This document shows, piece after piece, positions 37,454 through 47,282 of a DNA stretch of 63,101 nt. Each line of letters begins with the position of its first letter. Positions within the stretch are counted from its first letter, which is position 1. The notes under the pieces are model-generated. The model did no database searches. It was not told where the DNA came from and saw only the letters and a program-made list of their open reading frames with translations. Made by a program: the position numbers and the translations under genes. The DNA comes from Paractinoplanes rishiriensis (GTDB lineage Bacteria; Actinomycetota; Actinomycetes; Mycobacteriales; Micromonosporaceae), in assembly GCF_016862375.1 (NCBI RefSeq), contig NZ_BOMV01000016.1:1-63101 (forward strand), given 5' to 3'.

Positions 37454-39973
37454 ATGAAGAGTGATAGATCATTAATCAAATCCTACCGCTGTCTCGCAGT
37501 CATCATACTGTTCTCCGTATTCGCGGTTGCCCCCGTCCCGGCCGCTGCGGCCGAAGGCGAACCGACACTTCCCCGGAACGGCGCCGACAAAGTTGGAGCC
37601 GTGGAGCTTGAGAGCGCCCGACATTCCGACATTATTGATGAACTGAACAAGCTCATCGCACAAGCCGAAGCTCTGCGGGCCGGCAACGCGGAATTCCCGC
37701 TCCAGATTTCCCGTACTCGCGACGGATCCGATGTAAACAAGGCTTTCCCATGGGTGTACGCCCGCGAAACCAAAGGTCTTGATCTCGCGCTTTGGTTCGC
37801 CCGCAGGGCACCGATTTTCTGGGCCGACGAAGCCACAGCCTGGCTTGAAAACGCAATGGAGGACTTCGCTGGCAAGATCAAAGCGAACGGTTCGGATCCT
37901 TATTTTCGCCTTGATCCGGGCCCCGGAAAATTAGCTATAGAAATTTCCGCGCCCACCAATTCCTGGACCGCAAGAGCCCCGCTTGACAGCCGCGTCCCCG
38001 CCGACTTTGCCGGTGGCACGTACGAGCTGATCCCGTATCCTTTTGCGGATTCCGAAGGCAAATCTGATCTGCTCAAGATCAATTATGCCCATAACGGGAC
38101 GAGCACGTTCGGCGGAATCACCGTTCAATCTCCGTTGTCTCCGACGGTAGACGTCCCCGAAGGCTCAACTATTGAGTTTGATGTGTACTATCCCAAGAGC
38201 GCGCAGGGGAAGTACATGAGGTGGAGGATAAGAAACATCGACTCCAACCTCGATAGCTACCTCAGAGATTACGAGTACAACAATCTCAACCCCGACTGGG
38301 TCGGCAGCTACAACGGTGAAAGCTGGTTGCGGGCGCACCACAGCGTTACCTCCTCGGTAGGCATGTCCTCGAACTTCGTTCTTGAGCTCCATGGCGAGAC
38401 AAGTCGTCCCGCAGAAACTGGCACGCTTCTTGTCGCCGATATCAAGATAACCGCACCCGACCCCAACGGCGTTGCGCTTCCCGACGTTGTCAACAGGGAA
38501 AACCAGAGCGTCGTAGCGCCGCTGAAGAGTGTTTACAACAGGGAAAACGAGCGGTTCATGGTCGGCGCAATCGGAACCGGACCAGTAACCGGAACCAGAG
38601 CCCGGCACTACAAGATCTTTGTCGACGGCAACAACCTCAAAGCCGAGAGCACTCATCCCCTCGGCCCAAGCTGGCTGAAGAGCGTTACTGGCGAGGCATT
38701 GAGTGGTGCGGACACCACGCCCGGCCTAGGTGAATACAATTTCCCGACCGACGCTTATCAAGCGATCAGGGATTCCGGAACTCCCGGAGAGTACAAGTCT
38801 CACGCCCACGTCCTGGCATGGTACAACCAGGCCCCCGCATGGATGAGACAGATTATCCCCGCGAACCTTCCCGCCGGATATAACGGCACAACCAATTTCT
38901 ACGGATTGGGCAACGGCGTTGCTACCAAGGTTCCGGTAGACAAAGAAATGTCCAGGAGGGTGCAGTTCAATCACACCATGCATGTGATGCGGCACTTCCT
39001 GACCACAGATGCGAAGTATGGTTCAAGCGCATCCCGCGGAGTAATCCCATTCAATTCATGGGACGTACTCAACGAAGAGGTCCACGAAAGCCGCCACGGC
39101 GAACTCATCCCCCAGGATCCGAACAACTGGAGAACCAGCCTCAAACACACCAACTGGCTGGTCGCGATGTCGGACAATCTAATTGGCGGCGGCCTCGAAG
39201 AGCATTACATCTACCTGCTCTTCAAGTACGCGCACATCGCGGCCCCCAACGCCGAGATGGCGGCGGCCTACAAAGCCAACTACGCTGATCTTCCCGAGTA
39301 CATGACGCTCGACGGACACGACGCCGGCGGCAGCATTGACGCCTACGTCGTTGACAATCCCCCGAAGCTGACCTACAACGATTACGGTATTGCGACCCGC
39401 AGCAAGGCGAGGACCGTATACAATATGGTCCGCGAGCTGAACACCGCATGGCTCTCAGATCCGCTGTACGACGGCAGACCACTTATCGAGGACATCGGTA
39501 TCCAGGGACACGATTCGGTGGGAAAGACCCTGGCCAGCGACAACCAATACGCCATGGCCCTCTATGCCACTCTCGTTGACCAGGGCCTTGTCTCCGGTAT
39601 TTCCTACTCCGAGTTTGACTTGAAGATGCCGACCAGCGCCCCCGGCGGCGGCGCGATCGCTCCGGCAGTGCTCAATGTCCGGCAGTCCGACGCCCTTGGG
39701 TACGAGTACGCGCTGATGTACAAACTGTTCACCAAGTTCGCCCCGTACATCGATCACATCATCAGCTGGGGCGTATCCGGTTCAGGATGGCAGGGAAGCT
39801 ATGTGCTGTTCGACGGTGAGGACAACGCCAACGCCGGCTACTACGGCGCCGTGAAGCCGGACAGATTCATTCTTGGCCATTCATATCTAGACGACTACTT
39901 TGAAGGCGAATACGAGAAGATCCAGGACGGCTATCAAATCGACCTTGGCGATCTTGGAACCTACACTCGCTGA
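37454..39973 (+). CDS. Secreted GH10 endo-beta-1,4-xylanase with N-terminal accessory region
   Basis: 839 residues from ATG 37454 (SD AAGGAG). A signal peptide (KSYRCLAVIILFSVFAVAPV, cleaved after PAAAA) is followed by a region with a carbohydrate-binding look (about 150-345). The GH10 domain runs from about 350 to 820: acid/base Glu541 in SWDVLNEEV and nucleophile Glu720 in SYSEFDLKM, with HVLAWYNQAP, MHVMRHF and IEDIGIQGHDS as other GH10 landmarks. It should cleave xylan outside the cell. Codon use is visibly less G/C-rich at third positions than in neighbours (many AAT, ATT, TTT, AAA codons near the start), which suggests transfer from a lower-GC donor. The hairpin at 40020-40053 follows. 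Confidence 0.93.
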   Translation: MKSDRSLIKSYRCLAVIILFSVFAVAPVPAAAAEGEPTLPRNGADKVGAVELESARHSDIIDELNKLIAQAEALRAGNAEFPLQISRTRDGSDVNKAFPWVYARETKGLDLALWFARRAPIFWADEATAWLENAMEDFAGKIKANGSDPYFRLDPGPGKLAIEISAPTNSWTARAPLDSRVPADFAGGTYELIPYPFADSEGKSDLLKINYAHNGTSTFGGITVQSPLSPTVDVPEGSTIEFDVYYPKSAQGKYMRWRIRNIDSNLDSYLRDYEYNNLNPDWVGSYNGESWLRAHHSVTSSVGMSSNFVLELHGETSRPAETGTLLVADIKITAPDPNGVALPDVVNRENQSVVAPLKSVYNRENERFMVGAIGTGPVTGTRARHYKIFVDGNNLKAESTHPLGPSWLKSVTGEALSGADTTPGLGEYNFPTDAYQAIRDSGTPGEYKSHAHVLAWYNQAPAWMRQIIPANLPAGYNGTTNFYGLGNGVATKVPVDKEMSRRVQFNHTMHVMRHFLTTDAKYGSSASRGVIPFNSWDVLNEEVHESRHGELIPQDPNNWRTSLKHTNWLVAMSDNLIGGGLEEHYIYLLFKYAHIAAPNAEMAAAYKANYADLPEYMTLDGHDAGGSIDAYVVDNPPKLTYNDYGIATRSKARTVYNMVRELNTAWLSDPLYDGRPLIEDIGIQGHDSVGKTLASDNQYAMALYATLVDQGLVSGISYSEFDLKMPTSAPGGGAIAPAVLNVRQSDALGYEYALMYKLFTKFAPYIDHIISWGVSGSGWQGSYVLFDGEDNANAGYYGAVKPDRFILGHSYLDDYFEGEYEKIQDGYQIDLGDLGTYTR

Positions 39974-40019
39974 TTTATAGGCAGTTGCCAAGCGCAACGC
40001 CCTGCGTCAAGCGGACAAT

Positions 40020-40053
40020 GCAGGCACCATCGGATTCGCCGGGTGGTGCCTGC
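40020..40053. terminator. Hairpin terminator after xylanase
   Basis: GCAGGCACCA (40020-40029) pairs exactly with TGGTGCCTGC (40044-40053) around a 14-nt loop, 47 bp after the xylanase stop. No T-run follows. Confidence 0.65.
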
Positions 40054-40126
40054 TGCGGACGGCGGCGATGAGAGCTCCGTCATGGACTGGACTGCGCAAT
40101 CGCTTGACACGGACCATGATGCCCGG

Positions 40127-40744
40127 ATGACCGACACGGAGGTACAGACAGATACCACCGGCCGGGCGGTCGTCGCCAAGCGGATCGCCCTGCTGCTGGC
40201 CGGTGTGCTCGTACTCGGGTACCTGATCGCGGTGGCCGGCGGCACAGTGTCCACGGACAACCGGCTGTCCACAGCGGAGATCCTGCTCGCGGTTGCCGTG
40301 GTGGCTGCGATGCTGGTCTCCGACCAGCTGTCGTTGTATTCGGTGAAAGACCTGTCCCTCGGGCCCGGCGGGATCAGCGCGAACTTCGAACGCATCGCCC
40401 AGAAACAGCGCGCCCTCGAGTCGGAGGTACGGGCGCTGCAGGTGGCGATCACCGGTCTGGTGACGAAGTTCGAAGTGATCCACCTGGAGAAGCTCGCCGC
40501 GGACGCGCCCGCGTTGATGCGTTTCGGTGAAATCATGATCGGCGAGCTGACGCATCTGGACGCGATGCAGTTCGTCCGCCCGCTGGACTCCCGCGGGCTG
40601 AACGCGATCCGCCAGGACCACGGCAGCGGGGTATCCGACTTCGACCTCAAGACGTACCTCGCGATCACCCGCGAGGGCCTGGAGTACCTGGCCCTGCGGG
40701 CCCAGCTCGGTGCCCGTACGGCCACCGAGCAAACCCGCCCGTAA
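40127..40744 (+). CDS. Membrane protein with coiled coil and winged-helix-like C-terminus
   Basis: About 205 residues from ATG 40127 (in-frame alternative 40082; neither has a strong RBS). Two membrane helices (AKRIALLLAGVLVLGYLIAV; AEILLAVAVVAAMLVSD) precede a cytoplasmic helix rich in heptads (FERIAQKQRALESEVRALQV), then a compact domain (LMRFGEIMIGELTHLDAMQF, IRQDHGSGVSDFDLKTYLAI, TREGLEYLALRAQL) with the strand-wing ending of winged-helix folds, the pattern often written as DLKxYxxITxxGxxYL. It lies 158 bp before a TM-NACHT gene on the same strand. A membrane-tethered partner or sensor for the NACHT protein is a reasonable inference. No named family recognised. Confidence 0.65.
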   Translation: MTDTEVQTDTTGRAVVAKRIALLLAGVLVLGYLIAVAGGTVSTDNRLSTAEILLAVAVVAAMLVSDQLSLYSVKDLSLGPGGISANFERIAQKQRALESEVRALQVAITGLVTKFEVIHLEKLAADAPALMRFGEIMIGELTHLDAMQFVRPLDSRGLNAIRQDHGSGVSDFDLKTYLAITREGLEYLALRAQLGARTATEQTRP

Positions 40745-40902
40745 GCAGCAATGTTCCCGTGACGAGTCGGCATCGAGGTTTCCGGTCGCATCGGGGCTGA
40801 TCCTCGGGCGTGCCGGCCAAGCCTCGAGCGGTCAACCATTCACGGCATGTTGACCGAAGCTGTTCGTGGCGGCTGTCGCATGCCCGTCACCTCGCCGGCC
40901 CG

Positions 40903-43900
40903 GTGGAGCCCACACTGGTGCGCGTGGGTGACGACGCTCAGCGGAGCCCAGCTCGCCGGATCCTTGCCGGCAAGCTGGGCGTCGGCCTGCTGGTCGTCGT
41001 CGTGGCCGTGATCGGCAACCTGATCACCGACGCGCTCCCGGACTCCTGGATCTGGACGAGGTGGACCTGGGTGCTGATCCCGGCGGCCCTGCTGGGAGCG
41101 GGTGTCATCGTGGTGTTGGAGTGGCGCCACGAGCGGCTGACCACGCCGGATCCGGTCGACCTGAACCCGCTTCTCGAGCTCCTGCCTCCACAGCCAGCCG
41201 GGCCGGACATGATGGTCCGGCATCTGGAGTCCGTCGAACGCGGGCTCGACACGGATGTGTGGACCCGGCGAGCCGGATCAGACGAGATCACCCTGCGTGC
41301 GACCGCCCAGCGGTTGTCGGTGGAAGCCTATCCGGATCGCGGCTACGACGTCGCGTCCGCGGACCGCGAGGTGTGCGACGCGCTGGAACTGGTGGCCCGG
41401 TGCGACCGGGTGGTCCTGGTCGGCGGCCCGGGTGCCGGTAAGACGTGGCTGGCCCGCCGGATCGCTATCGACGCGGCCCGCGCGGCGGTACCCGCGATCA
41501 GGTCCGGCGCGGACCCGGAGAGCGTCGAGATCCCGCTCTTCGTCCGGTGCTCCGAGCTTCCTGCCGACTCGCCGCCGGACTGGGCTGCGCTCGTCATGAC
41601 CGCGCTGCGCACGACCGCCGGAGGGGCCGACGACCGGGCCCTCGAGGCGGTCCGCCGGCGCCTGTTGGAGGTGCCGGGACGCTACCTTGTCGTGCTCGAC
41701 GGACTGGACGAGTCGCCTGCCAGAGCCGGGCAGTTGCTGGATCAGCTGACCATGCCGGCGCAGCGGACGCTGCGGATCGTCGTGACCAGCCGGGCCGGCT
41801 CGTGGCGGCGTCAGCTCGCACTCGACGCGAAGTCCGATCGGCACCGGATCGCCGAGCTCCGGCCGCTGCGTTTCCCGGAGGACGTCACCGCTCTGGTGAA
41901 CGCTCGGCTCGCGGATCGGCCGCAGGCCCGCGAGCGGGTGTCGACGTGGTTACGGGAAAACCCCGGGGTCGCCGAGATGGCCCGTACGCCACTGCTCTGC
42001 CTGATGTACTGCTTGATCGCCGAGCGGGGCGGCCAGCTGCCGGCCGGGCGGGCCTCGTTGTACGGCAAAGTGGTGCGCCGCCTGCTCGACGCCGACTGGC
42101 GCGCCGCCACCGAGGTCGACCTGAATGCAGCACTGACAGCGGTACGCGAGTTGGCCTGGGCCGCCGCGACTGACGAGGAGAAGACCGGCCTCGCCGCATG
42201 GCGGGAGGACGTGCCGTTCGAGCTGTCGCATCACCCGTGGACCGAGCGGGTACGCACCGCGGTGGCCAACGTCGCCCCAGCGCTGCCGTACGATCCGGAC
42301 GCCCGGCCCAGACGCCAGTTCCTGCACCCTTCCATCCGCGAGTACCTGGTGGCCGAGCATGCAGCCCAGCACCGGCCGCCCGCCGAGGTAGAGCCGCATC
42401 TGTGGTATGACTCGCAGTGGACCCAGGTGCTTCCACTCGTCCTCAGCCTGCACGAGCAACGCGACGACCTGCTCCGGCGGCTGCTGGCGGGCGATGAGCG
42501 GTCGCCTGTCGACGCCGCGGCGATCGATCGGCGCGACGGGTTCGGCGAGCTGCGCGGCCTGCTCCGGCGACTCGCGGTCGAGACATCACCGGAGGACTGG
42601 CGGCCGGAGCAGGTCCACCTGATCAACCTCGAACTGGCCGCGCAGGACCCCCGGCAACCAGGTCAGCTCGTCGCCGCAGCAAACGGCTGGGCCGGGGCCC
42701 GTCCGGGGCAACGGGAAATCGACCGGCTGATCGGCGGTGAGCTGCCCTGGCGCGAGAACGAGACCCCCGAGTGGATCGGTCACCTGCGGCTTCAGCCGGA
42801 GCAGCGTCAGCGCCTCGTCACGGCCCTGGTCGAAACCCTGGCCAGCGGCAAGCGGATCGACGGCGTCCTCAACCGGGGGTGGGAGCCCGGACTCGCCGCG
42901 GTACTCGACGCCGTGCAACCGGCCGCAGACGAGCGGACGAGGGCCATCGACGGGCTCAATGCCCGGCTACGGCAGCGGGCGTACCCGAGCATTCCGGCCG
43001 CGGTCCGGGCGCTGGGCGGCCGGCTCGACCCCGGGGAACTGGCGCCGGTGCTCGTCGATCAGCTGCGTGCGCTCGGTGACACCGCGGGCCAGTCCTATCT
43101 GATCCCTGATGTCGTCGAGACGATACGTGACCTGCGCGCGGAGGAGGCGGTCGACCGTGAGGTCACCGACCTGATGCTGGCGCGGCTCGACGCCGTGCCG
43201 GCCAAACGGGAAACCTCGACGACGGGCATTCCACGGAGCACCGCGTTGCCGCCGATCCTTGATGCCTTGACCCGCTGCCGGCTGGGCGCCCGGGATCGCG
43301 TACGCGTCATCACGGTGCTGCTGGAGAGGCGTGCGGAGGCGGAGCGCTGGCGCCAGGAGATGCTCCTGCGGCAGGTCGAACGGTTCTGGCCGGCCGATTC
43401 GGAGGCCGGCGAAGTCCTCACGGGGTTGGGCACGAACCTCGGTCCGTGGCGCGATGTCCCCGCTGTGGAGGTGGTCCTCAGCAGGCTGACCTCGCGGGCC
43501 GCGGCGCCAGCACGAGCCGAGGCGGCCGACGAGTTCCGTCGTCGCCTGCCCGGCACGCCACCTGCCGAGGTTCCGACCTGGGCCCGGTGGTTCCGCGCCC
43601 TCGACCCGCCCGAGAACGTTCGGGAAGCCGTCGTCGACGAGTTGGTCGGGCGACGGACCGGTGCGACGCTCCCCCAACTGCTCCGCCTCGCGGACAGTGT
43701 GGAGATCCTCGGCTGTTCACCGGCTCAGTCCGAGACGCTGGTCAGCGAGTTCCTGGCCCGGTTCGACGGTCAGCGAGCCGAGGCGCGACTGGCCCTGTGC
43801 GAGGCGGTCCACCGGTTCAGTCCCGCCGAGCCGGCCCGATCGGCGACGGTGCAGGCGGCGATCACGGTGGCCGGCGAGTTACCGCCCACCTGGGCGGGAC

Positions 43901-44979
43901 GGATGAAAATCGCGATGAACGCCATGACCCTCAACGACCAGGAGCGGCGCCAGCTCGCCCAGCGGCTCACCACGGCCCTGACCCAGGCGAACGGCCACCA
44001 CGCGATGGACCTGGCCAGAATGATCACCTGGACCGGCGTCGTGGAGCAGCGCCTGGCCGCCGCGGAAGACCTCGCCGCCCGCATCGAGACCGAACCCGCC
44101 GAGACGGCCGTGGATCTAGGCTGGGCGCTACGGGAGCTGCAGCCAACCGCCGGCCAACGCTCGCGGATCGCCGCCCGATTCGACGATCTCCTCGCCCTTC
44201 CCGCCGGCGCGGCCCTCAACCCGTACGAGTGGATCGAATTGCTCCCCGACCTCACCCTGTCCGCCTCCGATCAGGAGCGGCTACTGGACGTGGTGCTCCC
44301 GAAGGCGGACGCCGCGGGCGCGATAGCCCTGGTTGCCGCCCTCGACCCGGACGGCGTTAATCCCGCAGTGACCGAACGGCTGTTCCGTGACCTTCCCGGG
44401 GTCAGCGACTTCTCCGCAGCGGAAATTGCTCAGGCGATTGCCGATCGGAAACCGGACCCGAAGTTGGCTGCGGCGGTCGCGGCTGATCTCCTCGTCCGTC
44501 TTCAGGACTCCCCGGGCCCGGAGCGCATGGCGTTGCTGGAGGCAGTGACGCGGTTCGACCTCGCCGCCGCGGAAGCCTCGTCCGTGGTCACGGCCGCCGA
44601 ACACGCGTTGGCCGAGGGACGAGACGACATCAGCCGCCTGCTGGCCGTACTCGACGCGGTGGCTCGGCGATTCCCGGAGGCGTCCGGTGCCGTGATCGAC
44701 ACCGTCCTGGCGCGCATCGCTGGTGACGTGCTGCATCGCCTGGACGAACCGACCGCCGAGATCCTGCTGCGAATCGGCCTGGACGGCCCGGCAGTGGAAC
44801 GGCTCGCCCGCCGGCTGGCCGGAACGAGACGAGCGTGGTCCGTCCTGCGCGACCTGGCCGCTGTGCTGCGGCGCACCACCACACCGACGCGGTGGCTGGC
44901 GATCCTTGACAGCTGGGCCGCGGTCCATCCCCGGCTGCGTACGACCGAGCCGCTTGTGCGGCGGCTCAGCCGACGCTGA
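40903..44979 (+). CDS. Membrane-anchored NACHT NTPase with long helical-repeat sensor
   Basis: About 1358 residues if GTG 40903 is the start (GTG 40918 or 40924 also possible). Two membrane helices (LGVGLLVVVVAVIGNLI; WTWVLIPAALLGAGVIVVLE) occupy about 24-75. The NACHT ATPase has Walker A GGPGAGKT (about 174-181), Walker B YLVVLDGLDES (about 260-270) and the downstream RIVVTSRAG sensor, then a winged-helix region. From about residue 500 to the end, a long series of helical pairs with HEAT/ARM-like character (repeated ...RLxxxLPG...; ...ALVxxVLxR...) makes a superhelical sensor. Membrane-tethered NACHT proteins are presumed immune or death switches. Neighbour at 40127 is probably a partner. 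Confidence 0.85.
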   Translation: MEPTLVRVGDDAQRSPARRILAGKLGVGLLVVVVAVIGNLITDALPDSWIWTRWTWVLIPAALLGAGVIVVLEWRHERLTTPDPVDLNPLLELLPPQPAGPDMMVRHLESVERGLDTDVWTRRAGSDEITLRATAQRLSVEAYPDRGYDVASADREVCDALELVARCDRVVLVGGPGAGKTWLARRIAIDAARAAVPAIRSGADPESVEIPLFVRCSELPADSPPDWAALVMTALRTTAGGADDRALEAVRRRLLEVPGRYLVVLDGLDESPARAGQLLDQLTMPAQRTLRIVVTSRAGSWRRQLALDAKSDRHRIAELRPLRFPEDVTALVNARLADRPQARERVSTWLRENPGVAEMARTPLLCLMYCLIAERGGQLPAGRASLYGKVVRRLLDADWRAATEVDLNAALTAVRELAWAAATDEEKTGLAAWREDVPFELSHHPWTERVRTAVANVAPALPYDPDARPRRQFLHPSIREYLVAEHAAQHRPPAEVEPHLWYDSQWTQVLPLVLSLHEQRDDLLRRLLAGDERSPVDAAAIDRRDGFGELRGLLRRLAVETSPEDWRPEQVHLINLELAAQDPRQPGQLVAAANGWAGARPGQREIDRLIGGELPWRENETPEWIGHLRLQPEQRQRLVTALVETLASGKRIDGVLNRGWEPGLAAVLDAVQPAADERTRAIDGLNARLRQRAYPSIPAAVRALGGRLDPGELAPVLVDQLRALGDTAGQSYLIPDVVETIRDLRAEEAVDREVTDLMLARLDAVPAKRETSTTGIPRSTALPPILDALTRCRLGARDRVRVITVLLERRAEAERWRQEMLLRQVERFWPADSEAGEVLTGLGTNLGPWRDVPAVEVVLSRLTSRAAAPARAEAADEFRRRLPGTPPAEVPTWARWFRALDPPENVREAVVDELVGRRTGATLPQLLRLADSVEILGCSPAQSETLVSEFLARFDGQRAEARLALCEAVHRFSPAEPARSATVQAAITVAGELPPTWAGRMKIAMNAMTLNDQERRQLAQRLTTALTQANGHHAMDLARMITWTGVVEQRLAAAEDLAARIETEPAETAVDLGWALRELQPTAGQRSRIAARFDDLLALPAGAALNPYEWIELLPDLTLSASDQERLLDVVLPKADAAGAIALVAALDPDGVNPAVTERLFRDLPGVSDFSAAEIAQAIADRKPDPKLAAAVAADLLVRLQDSPGPERMALLEAVTRFDLAAAEASSVVTAAEHALAEGRDDISRLLAVLDAVARRFPEASGAVIDTVLARIAGDVLHRLDEPTAEILLRIGLDGPAVERLARRLAGTRRAWSVLRDLAAVLRRTTTPTRWLAILDSWAAVHPRLRTTEPLVRRLSRR

Positions 44980-45460
44980 TGGTCACCGGGATCGGGCCGG
45001 CCGGTACGCGGGATGCTCCGTGGCTCCGGTCGTGGCGTTACCGCCAGTGCACGGGACGTCCTCCGACCATCCTCGAAGGATGTAGCTGGCCACTCGCGGT
45101 CGGCGGACGTTTCTGACGATTTCACTAATGGCACGCCATCAGAATCTACAGAAATCCCTTGGGGCCAGTGTGCTCGCCCGATCGATCATCAAGAATCGAG
45201 CTACCTCGATGGCACTTACGTGCGAGTTCATGCAGGCACGCTCGCTACGTGGCCGAGTGGCAACGATGACCGGTAAGGACCGAGATCCCGGATAGGAGCG
45301 AGGCTGGCCACCCGTGACGTGACTGAATTGATGGCTAGGTCCCCCAGCGGCCATGAATTCATTGCGCCCTGATTCGAACTCCTTTTCCGTCACGAAAAAG
45401 CGTGTGGAAGGGCTCGCGGTCCTACGGTGCCTGCTCCCCAGGACGGAGGCTTACGAGGAC
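44980..45460. other. Spacer before peroxidase
   Basis: About 480 bp of lower-GC spacer with no supported gene or strong hairpin. This is the probable junction between the accessory region on the left and more conserved genes on the right, and it must carry the peroxidase promoter. Confidence 0.4.
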
Positions 45461-47104
45461 ATGGCAACGAGACACATTGGTGGGCACCAGGTGGAAGGCT
45501 GTCCTGGCCTCAGCCGACGGGCGCTGCTCGGGTATGGCGTTGGGGCCGGCGCGTTAGGGCTCTTCGGCGCCACCACACTTACCAGCACCAAAGCGCTCGC
45601 CTCGATGGTGCAGCAGGAGGTGGAGATTGCGGCGACCTCGCCTCAATTCTTCGGCCGGATGTTCCCGGACATGCAGCCGTTCGTGAACACGGCAGACACG
45701 ATCACGCTCCAGCGTACGATCGACGCGATCCGGGACATCGGCGAGTTCACCCACGCGATGGACGCCAAGGACGTGCTCGAAAAGGGGCCGGCCGCGCTGA
45801 TCGTGGACCCGGCGTTGAATCTCGTCAATCAGAACAACCCCAACCAGCCCGCGGGTATCACGTTCTTGGGGCAGTTCCTCGACCATGACCTGACCTTCGA
45901 CACCACCTCGCAGTTGGCCGTCGTGACCGACCCCAACACCACCCCCAACACCCGTAACCCGGCGCTGGACCTGGACTCGGTGTACGGCGGAGGGCCGACC
46001 GTCAACCCGGAGCTGTACAACCCCGCCGATCGGGCGAAGCTGCGGATCGAGAGCGGCGGACGCTTCGAGGACCTCCCCCGCCGCGCGGACGGTACGGCGA
46101 TCATCTCCGATCCGCGTAACGACGAAAATCTGGTTATCGCCGGCTTGCAGGCTGCGTTCATCCTGTTCCACAACCGGGTCGTCGACCGCGTACGCTCGCA
46201 GAATCCGGGTGCCGACGCGACCGCCGTGTTCACCCTGGCGCGGCAGCAGGTCATGTGGCACTACCAGTGGATCGTGCTTACCGAGTTCCTGCCGCTGATC
46301 ATCGGGCAGGACCGGGTCAACGCGATCCGCAACGGCGGCCGGCGCTTCTTCACGCCGGCCCCCGGCCAGCATTACATGCCGGTGGAGTTCCAGGGTGCGG
46401 CGTATCGCTTCGGCCACAGCCAGGTCCGCCCGTCGTACCGGGTGAACCTGGCCGGCAACCCGGACGGCAGCGCGTTCTTCGCGATGATCTTCGACCCGGC
46501 CGGCGAGGGCCAGGCCGATCCCGTCGACATGCGCGGTGGCCGCCGGGCGCCGCGGCGCTTCATCGGCTGGCAGACGTTCTTCGACTTCGGGCCGCAGTTC
46601 ACCGACCCGGGCGCGACGACTCCGGCAGTCAAGCCGAACAAGCGCATCGATACGAGAATCTCCTCGGCGCTCTTCCGGCTGCCGCTCTCCACCATCTCCA
46701 GCGGCGACCAGCCGATCGCACTGCCGGTGCGCAACATGCTGCGGGGCATCACGTGGAACCTGCCCTCCGGGCAGAACGTGGCCCGGGCGATAGGTGCGCC
46801 GGTGCTGGGCGCCGCCAACTTCCCGGAGTGGAGCCGCTACAACGTCGGCCTCGAGGCGAACACTCCACTGTGGTTCTATGTCCTCAAGGAGGCCGAGGTA
46901 ATGGAGCAGGGGCTGCGCCTCGGCCCGGTCGGCGCGACCATCGTCGGCGAGGTCTTCATCGGCCTGATGCAGGTCGCTCCCGGCGGGTTCCTGCTGGAGA
47001 ATCCTGGCTTCCAGCCCAACCTGCCGGCCCGCACCCCGGGCACCTTCCGCATGATCGATCTGTTGACGTTCGCACAGGTGGACCCCACCAGCCGCGGTCA
47101 GTGA
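45461..47104 (+). CDS. Tat-exported animal-type haem peroxidase
   Basis: 547 residues from ATG 45461. A twin-arginine signal (LSRRALLGYGVGAGALGLFG) leads to a peroxidase of the animal haem (peroxidase-cyclooxygenase) superfamily: distal His142 in FLGQFLDHDLTFD, catalytic-Arg segment DPRNDEN (about 217-223), a helix AAFILFHNRVVDRVR and proximal His319 in AYRFGHSQVRPSY. Bacterial members oxidise halides or phenolic compounds outside the membrane. Tat export implies folding with haem in the cytoplasm. A GC-rich hairpin (47123-47152) ends the unit. Only the peroxidase domain is present, near full length for bacterial forms. No haem-handling neighbour. Confidence 0.9.
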   Translation: MATRHIGGHQVEGCPGLSRRALLGYGVGAGALGLFGATTLTSTKALASMVQQEVEIAATSPQFFGRMFPDMQPFVNTADTITLQRTIDAIRDIGEFTHAMDAKDVLEKGPAALIVDPALNLVNQNNPNQPAGITFLGQFLDHDLTFDTTSQLAVVTDPNTTPNTRNPALDLDSVYGGGPTVNPELYNPADRAKLRIESGGRFEDLPRRADGTAIISDPRNDENLVIAGLQAAFILFHNRVVDRVRSQNPGADATAVFTLARQQVMWHYQWIVLTEFLPLIIGQDRVNAIRNGGRRFFTPAPGQHYMPVEFQGAAYRFGHSQVRPSYRVNLAGNPDGSAFFAMIFDPAGEGQADPVDMRGGRRAPRRFIGWQTFFDFGPQFTDPGATTPAVKPNKRIDTRISSALFRLPLSTISSGDQPIALPVRNMLRGITWNLPSGQNVARAIGAPVLGAANFPEWSRYNVGLEANTPLWFYVLKEAEVMEQGLRLGPVGATIVGEVFIGLMQVAPGGFLLENPGFQPNLPARTPGTFRMIDLLTFAQVDPTSRGQ

Positions 47105-47122
47105 TCCGTAGTAACTACCTGG

Positions 47123-47152
47123 CGGCCCCGGCACCTTTTGATGCCGGGGCCG
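47123..47152 (+). terminator. Hairpin terminator after peroxidase
   Basis: CGGCCCCGGCA and TGCCGGGGCCG form an 11-bp perfect stem around the 8-nt loop CCTTTTGA, 19 bp after the peroxidase stop. Confidence 0.85.
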
Positions 47153-47282
47153 TGACCGCAGCGGCCCGCTGCCGGCGCAGCGTCGTTCACGTCGCCAGGT
47201 TGGAGGCTCAGGGCCGGGCATGCCCGAGTGGATGTCTGGATCGGCTGGCGACGTGCCGGGGCGCGGATGTGGACAGGCCGTT

